Assembly (NCBI GenBank): GCA_025934475.1
Contig: JAICXZ010000123.1
Location: forward strand, 1-7,774
Origin: Mucilaginibacter sp.
GTDB lineage: Bacteria; Bacteroidota; Bacteroidia; Sphingobacteriales; Sphingobacteriaceae
DNA: 7,774 nucleotides
Direction of reading: 5' to 3'
Shown here piece by piece: positions 1-6,836 of the stretch (position 1 is its first letter; every line of letters begins with the position of its first letter). Both the position numbers and the translations under genes were made by a program. Under the pieces are notes generated by a model, which had not been told where the DNA came from, did not search any database, and saw only the letters and a program-made list of their open reading frames with translations.

Positions 1-2850
1 GTTCAACGTCGCGCCGTTTTTCATAACCAGTCGAAACGAACCAGCCAATACCGCCGTTATGTTTAAGTGAACTACCTTGGACAGCTTAAACGACTGGAAA
101 TTAGCTGCAAGCATCAGGTATATCACTATAATCGCCACGATCAGGCCGCCTGAGAGACTGCTGAGCGTATCGGTAAGGGTTGTACTCATACCCCGGGTTT
201 CGATATTCATCCCCCGTGGTGGTTTACCCATATCTTCCAGTGCCTTGTTGATATCGCGCGTAGCGGTACCAAGATCCTTGTTGTTCAAATTTGCCGTTAC
301 CGTAAGCATGGGCAATGCTCCCAGGTCATCATTTTCGCCATAAGTGGTGTCGGTCTTGATGGACGCAACATCATTCAATACAGGGCGCGATTGATTTGGG
401 GTTATCGGAATGCTTCTAATATCATTCATGCTGGCCATCTGGTATTCAGGTACCTGTACCTGTACCGAATATCCAAGGCCTATCTTTTGGTCGAGCCACA
501 CATTTTTCTCGGTGTATCTTGAAGAAGATGTGGCGGCAATCAGCGATCGGGATACGTCGTTCATGCTCAGACCCAATTGTGCCACCCGGTCACGGTCTAT
601 ATCAATATTAATAGAAGGATATTTATATGACTGTCCGATCTGTACATCGCGCAGGTAGTCAATCTTTTTCAGCCTTTCAACCACCTTCAGTGCATAGGCC
701 ACATTTTGCGGTTTGTTTTTGCTGATGATCGCGACTTCAATAGGTGTCGGCGATCCCTGGCTCAGCATTTTATCGGTCAACTCAATCGGCTCAAAGGATA
801 GCTTTACAGAAGGCTCCGCACGCTTCATAGCGGCGCGCAAACGTTCTTTCAGATTATCGAGGTCCACCTTGTAGCCTTCGCGGAGGTTTACCTGCAGTAC
901 AGCCTCCTGCGGCCCGGCCATAAAAAGGTATATAGGACTGGTTGAGAACTGGCCCGGGTGCTGGCCCACCATAGCTGATGTAACTTCGATATTTTCTCTC
1001 CCTACCAATTTTTCCAATTGATGAACGGCATCGAGAGTGATCAATTCGGTCCGTTCAAGACGCGTTCCATCCGGCGCACGAAGTCGTACCTGGAACGTGC
1101 CTGAATTTACTTTGGGCAATACGTCGGTTCCGATAAAATAGAACATCAGGAAAGCAAAACCCAGGGCAGTAACCGCATAAAAGCACACCCAGAATTTTTT
1201 CATCGGCATCATCTTATCGATCATACCCAGGAACCATAGCCTGAATTTATCGAAACGCGAAAGCTGGTGGTCGGCATCGCCCTCCATAGCTCTTTTTACA
1301 GCCAGTTCCTTCTGTTCCCACGAGGTACCTTCATCCTCCAAAGCGAATCCATCTTCATGGCTCTTATCCTCATGAGTGTTTTTCATCACCCAGTTGGCCA
1401 TCACCGGCACAAAGGTTTGGGCCAGCATATAGGAGGTCACCATCGAAAAAGCTATCGCCAATGACAATGGGAGGAACAATGCTCCCGGTATACCCGACAT
1501 GGTAAACGCCGGAGCAAACACCGCCAGGATACAAAACAGGATCAGCAATTTAGGGAAGGCTATTTCCTTACAGGCATCCCATATGGCCAATGCTTTGGGT
1601 TTGCCCATGGCAAAATGCTGGTGAATGTTTTCGATCGTTACCGTCGATTCATCCACCAAAATGCCTATCGCGAGCGAGAGGCCGCTCAGCGTCATGATGT
1701 TGATAGTTTGATGGAATACCCACAAAAACAAGACGCCTGATATAATACAGGTTGGGATAGTGAGGATTACGATGAGCGCACCCCTCCTGTCGCCCAGGAA
1801 CAAGAGGACCATCAACCCGGTCAGTATAGCACCAATAGCGCCTTCTTCTGCCAAACTCTTCACGGCGTTGATCACATATACCGACTGGTCAAATACGTAC
1901 GATAGTTTTACATCTTCGGGCAGTACTGCTTGGAAACGCGGAATCGCTTTCTTCAGGTTCTGCACCACTTCCCATGTAGAAGCATCGGCAGATTTAGTGA
2001 TCGGCATATAAACCGAGCGTTTGCCATTCACCAGTGCATAGCTGGTTGTAATATCGGCGCCGTCTTCCACTGAAGCCACATCCTTCATAAAAACCGTTTG
2101 GATGCCGCTTTTGATCAATGGAATATCACCGAAATCTTTAATTTCTTTTAGCGTGGTATTAGTCGGAGTAAAATAATTGAAGTCGCCGATACGAACGTTA
2201 CCTGCCGGTGTGTTCTGGTTATTATCGCGTATGGCCTGCACCAACTGATCGGGTGTAAGGTTGTGGGCACGCATCAGTTCCGGGTCGGCTTTGATCACCA
2301 CAGTACGCACGTTACCGCCAAATGGCGCCGGCGAAACCAGGCCGGGTACCGAAGTAAACTGCGCCCGTACATATACGTTGGCCATATCCATCAACTCGTT
2401 GTTCGAACGCTTGGAACTGCTCAGTACCAACTGTCCGACCGGTAGCGTTGAAGCATCGAAACGAAGTATAAACGGAGGCTGGGAACCAGGCGGGAATATA
2501 GCCTGGGCCCTGTTGGTATAGGCCGTCACCTCCGCGGCGGCCTGGGCCATGTTGGTGCCCTGGTAAAAGGTAAGCTTAATGAGTGTTAAACCCGAAATAT
2601 TGCGGGTCTCGATGCTTTTTACGCCCGAAACATATAGCAGCAGGTTTACATACTGCTTGCCGAAATAGGCCTCCATCTGGTTTGGAGTGAAACCACCATA
2701 AGGGTGCGAAACATAGATAACAGGTAGATTGAGATCGGGGAAGATATCTATCTTGATTTTGTTAACTGCAAAAACGCCGAAGAAAAATAGCCCGGCAACG
2801 AGCACCAATACGGTGATCGGCCTGCGCAGCGCTCCTTTTATCAGTCCCAT
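1..2850 (-). CDS. RND-family efflux pump, inner-membrane permease subunit (partial, 3' end beyond the left edge)
   Basis: Proton-driven inner-membrane pump of the RND superfamily, expected to work as a trimer with a periplasmic adaptor and the TolC-type channel encoded just upstream. The frame is open from ATG at 2850 to base 1, giving 950 residues of an expected 1,000-1,100. TM1 is near residues 10-30 (PITVLVLVAGLFFFGVFAV), then the first periplasmic porter region to about 330. TM2-TM4 lie at about 337-410 and include TLSGLSLAIGILVDESTVTI; D400/E401 sit where AcrB has its proton-relay pair D407/D408. A charged cytoplasmic linker follows (about 475-510), then TM7, the second periplasmic region to about 890, and TM8 (about 900-915). 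The C-terminal helices, including the equivalent of AcrB K940, are missing. The family is clear; the substrate (drug, solvent or metal) cannot be read, although the D-E pair and soluble-domain motifs fit HAE-type drug pumps better than CusA. The last visible helix, about 920-944, is unusually polar. Confidence 0.95.
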   Translation of the reverse strand, partial: MGLIKGALRRPITVLVLVAGLFFFGVFAVNKIKIDIFPDLNLPVIYVSHPYGGFTPNQMEAYFGKQYVNLLLYVSGVKSIETRNISGLTLIKLTFYQGTNMAQAAAEVTAYTNRAQAIFPPGSQPPFILRFDASTLPVGQLVLSSSKRSNNELMDMANVYVRAQFTSVPGLVSPAPFGGNVRTVVIKADPELMRAHNLTPDQLVQAIRDNNQNTPAGNVRIGDFNYFTPTNTTLKEIKDFGDIPLIKSGIQTVFMKDVASVEDGADITTSYALVNGKRSVYMPITKSADASTWEVVQNLKKAIPRFQAVLPEDVKLSYVFDQSVYVINAVKSLAEEGAIGAILTGLMVLLFLGDRRGALIVILTIPTCIISGVLFLWVFHQTINIMTLSGLSLAIGILVDESTVTIENIHQHFAMGKPKALAIWDACKEIAFPKLLILFCILAVFAPAFTMSGIPGALFLPLSLAIAFSMVTSYMLAQTFVPVMANWVMKNTHEDKSHEDGFALEDEGTSWEQKELAVKRAMEGDADHQLSRFDKFRLWFLGMIDKMMPMKKFWVCFYAVTALGFAFLMFYFIGTDVLPKVNSGTFQVRLRAPDGTRLERTELITLDAVHQLEKLVGRENIEVTSAMVGQHPGQFSTSPIYLFMAGPQEAVLQVNLREGYKVDLDNLKERLRAAMKRAEPSVKLSFEPIELTDKMLSQGSPTPIEVAIISKNKPQNVAYALKVVERLKKIDYLRDVQIGQSYKYPSINIDIDRDRVAQLGLSMNDVSRSLIAATSSSRYTEKNVWLDQKIGLGYSVQVQVPEYQMASMNDIRSIPITPNQSRPVLNDVASIKTDTTYGENDDLGALPMLTVTANLNNKDLGTATRDINKALEDMGKPPRGMNIETRGMSTTLTDTLSSLSGGLIVAIIVIYLMLAANFQSFKLSKVVHLNITAVLAGSFRLVMKNGATLN

Positions 2851-2870
2851 TGAATTGGAATTAAGTTGAA

Positions 2871-4274
2871 TTAAAAATTATTTATAAATACTCCGAAATC
2901 GCCTGTTGATGCGGCCTTGTATAAAATTGCCTGCCATACGTTATTATAGGCTATGTCCTTGTCCACTTCGGCCCTATTTAAAGTATACAGGGCCTGGGTC
3001 AGATCGACGATATTGGCTAATCCGTTTTTATACAAAGTCGATTTTTGCAGATAAGCATCAGAGGCAGCTTTTACTTCTACAGGTACTTCGTTATAATTCT
3101 TTACTGCTGTCGCGATCCTCGTTTCGGCCAATGCCATCTGGTCGTGCAATTGCTGACTTACCAGGTTATATTCGTTTTCGTATTGCTCGGATGTAAACTT
3201 CTGCGACTTAACCAGACTATGAACCCTGAACAAGCTGGTAAAATTCCAGGTAACACCTACGCCGAGCAGGTAATTGAAGCGTGTCGGATCAACGCCTGAA
3301 CCGTAGTTAGAGGTATATGCACTTTGGTCAAGCGCGTATGACGACCCAAAGCCAGATCCTCTGCCCTGGTATACGCCAAAAAGGGTAAACGTTGGATAAT
3401 TAAATGTCCTTAAATACTTCGTTTCCTCATCACTCACGCCAATACGATTGCGGTAGTATCTTAATATCGGGTGATCGTCGGGGTTAATAGCAGATTGCTG
3501 ATCGACATTATTAGGAGCCTTGCTCACAAAAACACTATCCAATGTAAAGGTTTGATGTGGCAGCCCGAGGTATAGCGCCAATTGGTTACTTTGATCCAGT
3601 ACCGTTTGCTGCGCATTGGTGAGCGCGATGCGCGCGTTGGATACCTCGGCATTGGCCAGGGATGAATCCACTCCGGGGTTAAGGCCATTCTTTACACGGG
3701 CACCCACCACTTTTTGAATATCAATGGTTCGATTCAGGTTATCTTGCTGGGCTTTTGCCAGTTGTTGAGCCGCCAGCAAATTAAGATAAGCGGCTGCCAC
3801 TCTCACCTGGTGTTGAAATTGTTCCTGGGCAACGTCGGTTTCATTTTCAGCAACCACTTTACTTTGCACCTTAACTCTTTCAACTGAACGGCCAAAGGCG
3901 AAGAAGTCCCAGTTAACGTTGGCCAGGTACAGCGCACCAAAACCGGCGTTCCAATTTTGATTGCCCAAAGTAGGCCCCGCAGAAGATACGCCTAAACCTT
4001 TGTACCCATATGACGGACCAAACTGGCCGTTTACGGTACCATAATCTTGCTGAGCCGAGAAGCTCAGATCCGGCAGGTATTCGTTTTTTGTTTCTGTAAG
4101 ATAAGCCTTTGATGCATTTAGCTGGCTCATTTTAGCCTTAATAGAAGGGTAATTTGCCAGGGCCATCTGCTCGGCATCCTTCATGGTTAGCACCTTTTCC
4201 TGCGCAAAAGCGCCGGCGCTAATAAAGGAACCCAGAAAACCCAGTAACAGTAGCTTTGCAGGCAGGTTAAACAT
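2871..4274 (-). CDS. TolC/OprM-like outer-membrane efflux channel protein
   Basis: Outer-membrane channel of a tripartite efflux system: a trimeric beta-barrel with a long periplasmic helical tunnel. The 467-residue length fits the family. I chose the ATG at 4274 because it begins a typical Sec signal peptide (MFNLPAKLLLLGFLGSFISA, cleavage probably after AFA at residue 24). The same frame stays open to an ATG at 4385, but that start overlaps the divergent regulator gene and adds 37 residues that do not look like a signal peptide. The mature protein shows two OEP repeats. Barrel-strand segments appear at about 116-129 (VNWDFFAFGR) and 336-350 (LLGVGVTWNFTSLFR). Each is followed by long helices with the family's NGLNPGVDSSLANAEVS (about 196-212) and KNGLANIVDLTQALYTLNRA (about 416-435) patterns. 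It is the first gene of the minus-strand operon, 20 bases before the pump gene with no terminator between them, so co-expression is expected. Confidence 0.95.
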   Translation of the reverse strand: MFNLPAKLLLLGFLGSFISAGAFAQEKVLTMKDAEQMALANYPSIKAKMSQLNASKAYLTETKNEYLPDLSFSAQQDYGTVNGQFGPSYGYKGLGVSSAGPTLGNQNWNAGFGALYLANVNWDFFAFGRSVERVKVQSKVVAENETDVAQEQFQHQVRVAAAYLNLLAAQQLAKAQQDNLNRTIDIQKVVGARVKNGLNPGVDSSLANAEVSNARIALTNAQQTVLDQSNQLALYLGLPHQTFTLDSVFVSKAPNNVDQQSAINPDDHPILRYYRNRIGVSDEETKYLRTFNYPTFTLFGVYQGRGSGFGSSYALDQSAYTSNYGSGVDPTRFNYLLGVGVTWNFTSLFRVHSLVKSQKFTSEQYENEYNLVSQQLHDQMALAETRIATAVKNYNEVPVEVKAASDAYLQKSTLYKNGLANIVDLTQALYTLNRAEVDKDIAYNNVWQAILYKAASTGDFGVFINNF

Positions 4275-4277
4275 GGA

Positions 4278-4294
4278 CGTGTATTTTTGACACG
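4278..4294. promoter_or_regulatory. Candidate LysR-type operator (TGT-N7-ACA palindrome)
   Basis: The sequence CGTGT-ATTTTTG-ACACG is a 5-bp inverted repeat with a 7-base spacer. It contains T-N11-A (4280 to 4292), the minimal LysR-family box. It directly adjoins the -10-like element of the channel gene and covers its expected transcription start, so bound protein could block that promoter. It lies roughly 55-60 bases upstream of the expected lysR start, a usual LysR recognition position. Binding is inferred, not shown; a short palindrome in AT-rich DNA can arise by chance. Confidence 0.4.
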
Positions 4295-4325
4295 CAAAAT
4301 TAAAACTATATTTTATATGAATAAA
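4295..4325 (-). promoter_or_regulatory. Bacteroidota-type promoter for the efflux operon
   Basis: Read on the minus strand, TAATTTTG (4302-4295) matches the Bacteroidota consensus TAnnTTTG exactly. TTTA (4325-4322) lies 19 bases upstream, one mismatch from the TTTG -33 element. Transcription would start near 4291-4288 and give a leader of roughly 15 bases before the ATG at 4274. No Shine-Dalgarno sequence is visible, which is usual for this phylum. Confidence 0.5.
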
Positions 4326-4339
4326 ATGAATTAAATTTG
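4311..4339 (+). promoter_or_regulatory. Bacteroidota-type promoter for the LysR-family regulator
   Basis: TAAATTTG (4332-4339) matches TAnnTTTG exactly. A T-run (4311-4314) 17 bases upstream is only a weak -33 candidate. The implied start near 4343-4346 leaves about 20 bases before the ATG at 4365. This promoter overlaps the efflux-operon promoter region on the other strand, so the two units are probably coupled in regulation. Confidence 0.45.
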
Positions 4340-4364
4340 TTACAATTATTAAAATTTCTAATAT

Positions 4365-5318
4365 ATGAATATAGGCCTTCATCATTTCAGATTAGTGGAT
4401 GCGATTTCAAAAGAAGGAACATTAACCCAAGCCGCTAAAACACTGCAACTTACGCAATCGGCTCTTAGCCATCAACTAAAAGAGCTGGAAAGAGAGCTTG
4501 ATGTTGAAGTATTCAGGCGGCACGGCAAAAGATTACATTTATCTGAACAAGGAACCCGTTTTCTGCGCAGTGCAGAAAAAATCCTCGCCGAAGTTAACAC
4601 ACTTGAGGAAGATATGCTCAATTATAAGAGCGGCAAAACGAGTAAGTTAAGCATCAGCATGCAGTGCTATACCGCTTATCACTGGCTGCCGGCTGTCATC
4701 AAGCAATACAAACAGCGCTGGCCCGATATTAATATCCAGATCTTATCGGATGCTACACGCCGCCCGCTCGAATATTTGATCAATGGCGATCTCGATGTGG
4801 GTATCGTTCGTACCCAAATGGTTAACAACAAAATAAAGTACGAGCCTATTTTTGAAGACAACCTGGTAGCGATTATCTCAAAAGAACATCCGCTGGCGCA
4901 AAAGGATGTTATTGAGATCCTTGATTTCCAGGGGCAGGATTTAATTTTGCCCCTTTATGACCCCTCCTACCAGGATACACCGGTAATCGAATCGCTGATA
5001 CAGGCACAGCACGTAAAGCCGAAAACGCTCTATCGTATTCATTACACCGATGCTACCATCGAGATGGTAAATGCCAACCTTGGCATCAGTGTGATGGCCG
5101 ATTGGATTGCCGAGCCATACCTTGCCGGACGCAATATAATTGCCAAGCCATTACATCATAGCGTTGCACAGCGCACCTGGTATGCCGCTACCTGTAAGCA
5201 AACACCGCCCATTCAAAATTTCCTTGAATGCCTCAAGATTTATTTTGCTGGTAAGGAGATGGCGGCACAAGGTGGTCATGTAAGTGAGAAGCCATCTAAG
5301 AAAGTGAAGTTGGTATAA
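4365..5318 (+). CDS. LysR-family transcriptional regulator, MetR-like
   Basis: DNA-binding regulator of 317 residues, the normal LysR length. Residues 1-62 form the winged helix-turn-helix: GTLTQAAKTLQLTQSALSHQ (18-37) is a textbook LysR recognition region, followed by the wing FRRHGKRLHLSEQG. Residues about 65-92 are the linker helix, and about 94-295 the two-lobed effector-binding domain. The opening of that domain, LSISMQCYTAYHWLPAVIKQ (95-114), and the QSALSHQ recognition helix resemble enterobacterial MetR, whose co-effector is homocysteine; this is from memory, not alignment. The tail after about 297 is lysine-rich and probably disordered. The gene diverges from the efflux operon across 90 bases, so that operon and its own promoter are the likeliest targets. 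The GH8 gene follows 54 bases downstream on the same strand and may share its transcript. The ligand is unknown, and MetR-like similarity alone does not prove a methionine role. Confidence 0.93.
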   Translation: MNIGLHHFRLVDAISKEGTLTQAAKTLQLTQSALSHQLKELERELDVEVFRRHGKRLHLSEQGTRFLRSAEKILAEVNTLEEDMLNYKSGKTSKLSISMQCYTAYHWLPAVIKQYKQRWPDINIQILSDATRRPLEYLINGDLDVGIVRTQMVNNKIKYEPIFEDNLVAIISKEHPLAQKDVIEILDFQGQDLILPLYDPSYQDTPVIESLIQAQHVKPKTLYRIHYTDATIEMVNANLGISVMADWIAEPYLAGRNIIAKPLHHSVAQRTWYAATCKQTPPIQNFLECLKIYFAGKEMAAQGGHVSEKPSKKVKLV

Positions 5319-5372
5319 TTTGCCGGATTGCTGTTAAAAATAGTTGCCTCTTATCTGCGTTATACAATTAAC

Positions 5373-6590
5373 ATGATCCGTAAATTGTGGTTCTACCTTA
5401 TACTGATTTGCCTCGCCGAATTTTCGCAAGGACAAATGCCTCACAGACCATTTCCTGTACATGCCACTTATACCAGGGGATCTATCAAGCCAAATCATAT
5501 CAACCAAAAACAGCTTGACCAGGCGACACTTCATTTTTACGAACAATGGAAAAAGCGATATGTGAAAACGGCCTGCACTCCCGGTCAATATTATATCTGG
5601 TTTGAAACGAAGGGGGAAAAACAATGTGTGTCCGAAGGCCAGGGATATGGCATGATGATCACTGCGCTTATGGCTAGTGCCGATCCGGAAGTCAAAACTA
5701 CTTTTGATGGCTTATTTAACTTCTATAAAGCTCATCGCAATAACCACCGGTACCTGATGGCCTGGGCGCAGGATAAAGCCTGCAAAAACATCGATAAAAG
5801 CTCTGCTACGGATGGGGATATGGATATAGCTTATTCCCTGTTGATGGCCGATAAACAGTGGGGTAGCCGGGGAACGATCAATTATTTGGAGGAAGCAAAA
5901 AAGATGATCCAGGCGATCATGAAGTACGAGATCAACCCCAAAACCTATTCGATCATTTTGAGTGATGCCGTTGAATATGACAGCAAAGACTATTTCGATA
6001 CAAGAACGTCCGATTTTATGCCCGATCATTTCAAGGCGTTTGAAAAAGCTACTGGTGATAAACGCTGGCGAAAAGTGGTTGACAATAACTACCGGCTGTT
6101 TGCCCGCATGGAAAATGACTTTAGTCCGGATGCAGGTTTGATACCCGATTTCATTGTCAATATAAATAAGAAGCCCATTCCGGCAAAGCCTCATTTCCTC
6201 GAATCAAAATACGATGGTTATTATAACTACAATGCCTGCCGGGTGCCGTGGCGGATCGCAACGGATTACCTAACGACAGATGACCCAAGGGCAAAAGTCA
6301 TCAACGATAAGATCAATCGTTGGATACGCGAAACCACCAAGGGCAACCCCGACAATATTTCAGCTGGATATACATTAGAGGGCAATGACATCAAAGGCCG
6401 GTATTTTGAGGCGCTAAGTTTCATCGGTCCCTTTACTGTTTCGGCTATGGTAGATAAGAAGAATCAGCAATGGCTCAATGCTACCTGGGATTACCTGGTC
6501 CATTTTAAACTGAAGGATTACGATTACTATGATAATAGCATCAAGCTGCTGGATATGATCGTTTTATCGGGCAACTACTGGAAGAGTTAA
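5373..6590 (+). CDS. Secreted glycoside hydrolase family 8 enzyme (endoglucanase/lichenase/chitosanase type)
   Basis: Inverting endo-hydrolase of a beta-linked polysaccharide. The predicted product has 405 residues, close to the usual single-domain GH8 size, with no extra binding module. The ATG at 5373 is chosen over an upstream TTG at 5328 because it starts a signal peptide (MIRKLWFYLILICLAEFSQG, cleavage near residue 20); no lipobox is seen. VSEGQGYGMM carries the expected catalytic acid, E88. ATDGDMDIAYSLLMADKQW (145-163) matches the GH8 signature, including D147 and D149. In YNACRVPWR (286-294), N287 stands where subfamily-a enzymes such as CelA have the base Asp. E277 in FLESKYDG lies where Bacillus ChoK chitosanase has its loop Glu base, so a subfamily-b mechanism is inferred. 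Cellulose, lichenan and chitosan specificity cannot be separated. No cellulose-synthase or SusC/D genes are nearby. Only a weak promoter-like TTTG...TAGTTGCC pair precedes it, so readthrough from lysR is possible. Confidence 0.93.
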   Translation: MIRKLWFYLILICLAEFSQGQMPHRPFPVHATYTRGSIKPNHINQKQLDQATLHFYEQWKKRYVKTACTPGQYYIWFETKGEKQCVSEGQGYGMMITALMASADPEVKTTFDGLFNFYKAHRNNHRYLMAWAQDKACKNIDKSSATDGDMDIAYSLLMADKQWGSRGTINYLEEAKKMIQAIMKYEINPKTYSIILSDAVEYDSKDYFDTRTSDFMPDHFKAFEKATGDKRWRKVVDNNYRLFARMENDFSPDAGLIPDFIVNINKKPIPAKPHFLESKYDGYYNYNACRVPWRIATDYLTTDDPRAKVINDKINRWIRETTKGNPDNISAGYTLEGNDIKGRYFEALSFIGPFTVSAMVDKKNQQWLNATWDYLVHFKLKDYDYYDNSIKLLDMIVLSGNYWKS

Positions 6591-6612
6591 TCAAAACCAG
6601 TATATTTGATTA
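6588..6612. promoter_or_regulatory. Inverted repeat with -10-like element at the antitoxin start
   Basis: TAATCAAA (6588-6595) and TTTGATTA (6605-6612) form a perfect 8-bp inverted repeat with a 9-base spacer. It spans the last two bases of the GH8 stop codon region and ends on the A of the antitoxin ATG. TATATTTG (6601-6608) inside it matches TAnnTTTG, but no TTTG -33 element lies at the right distance. The position suits an autoregulatory operator of a toxin-antitoxin operon; it could also be a weak AT-rich RNA hairpin affecting antitoxin translation. Function is inferred. Confidence 0.4.
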
Positions 6613-6836
6613 TGACGAAGGAAGCTATTATTGAAAGAACGGTAAAAACACTAAGTGAGTTGCCGACTGACAAAGCGGAAGAGGTCGCCGATTTTGCAGA
6701 CTTTGTTCTAAAGAAGTACGAGGAGCAGATTTTACAAAAGGGGATGTATAAAATCGCAGAAGAAGGCAGTAGCCTTAACTTTTTGAATGAAGATGAAGTT
6801 ATTTATTCGGTAAAAGATATCAAAGAAAAGTATTAA
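6612..6836 (+). CDS. Small antitoxin-like protein, partner of a MazF/PemK-family toxin
   Basis: A 74-residue acidic protein starting at ATG 6612; an in-frame TTG six bases earlier is less likely. It is mostly helical by pattern. Residues about 8-35 (KTLSELPTDKAEEVADFADF in the middle) resemble the short DUF2281-like helical domain, and the C-terminal part (FLNEDEVIYSVKDIKEKY) is acidic and looks like a toxin-binding tail. I recall similar proteins directly before MazF-like toxins in Bacteroidota, but no search was run. Its stop overlaps the start of the toxin frame (TAATG), the usual antitoxin-first coupling. It lies 21 bases after the GH8 gene. It would act in the cytoplasm by binding the toxin and perhaps its own operator. 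No AbrB or ribbon-helix-helix DNA-binding motif is obvious, so direct DNA binding is uncertain. Because the toxin is broken, it may now have no partner here. Confidence 0.75.
   Translation: MTKEAIIERTVKTLSELPTDKAEEVADFADFVLKKYEEQILQKGMYKIAEEGSSLNFLNEDEVIYSVKDIKEKY

Noticed and set aside
450..470. Short direct repeat of GTACCT/GTACCTGTACC type
   Set aside because: It encodes an alternating Val-Gln strand (VQVQV) within the RND periplasmic domain and needs no other explanation.
77..658. Open frames on the plus strand opposite the RND pump gene
   Set aside because: The minus frame reads as continuous RND protein throughout; the plus-strand translations are low-complexity antisense shadows.
4275..4385. 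A 37-residue N-terminal extension of the channel protein reaching ATG at 4385
   Set aside because: It overlaps the divergent regulator start and both promoters, and it puts the clear signal peptide in the interior; ATG at 4274 is the better start.
5328..5372. TTG start giving the GH8 protein 15 extra N-terminal residues
   Set aside because: It would place residues before an otherwise typical signal peptide that begins at ATG 5373.
5712..6194. Long 160-codon minus-strand open frame inside the GH8 gene
   Set aside because: Antisense shadow of a strongly conserved GH8 coding region; its translation shows no recognisable domain and has no plausible start context.
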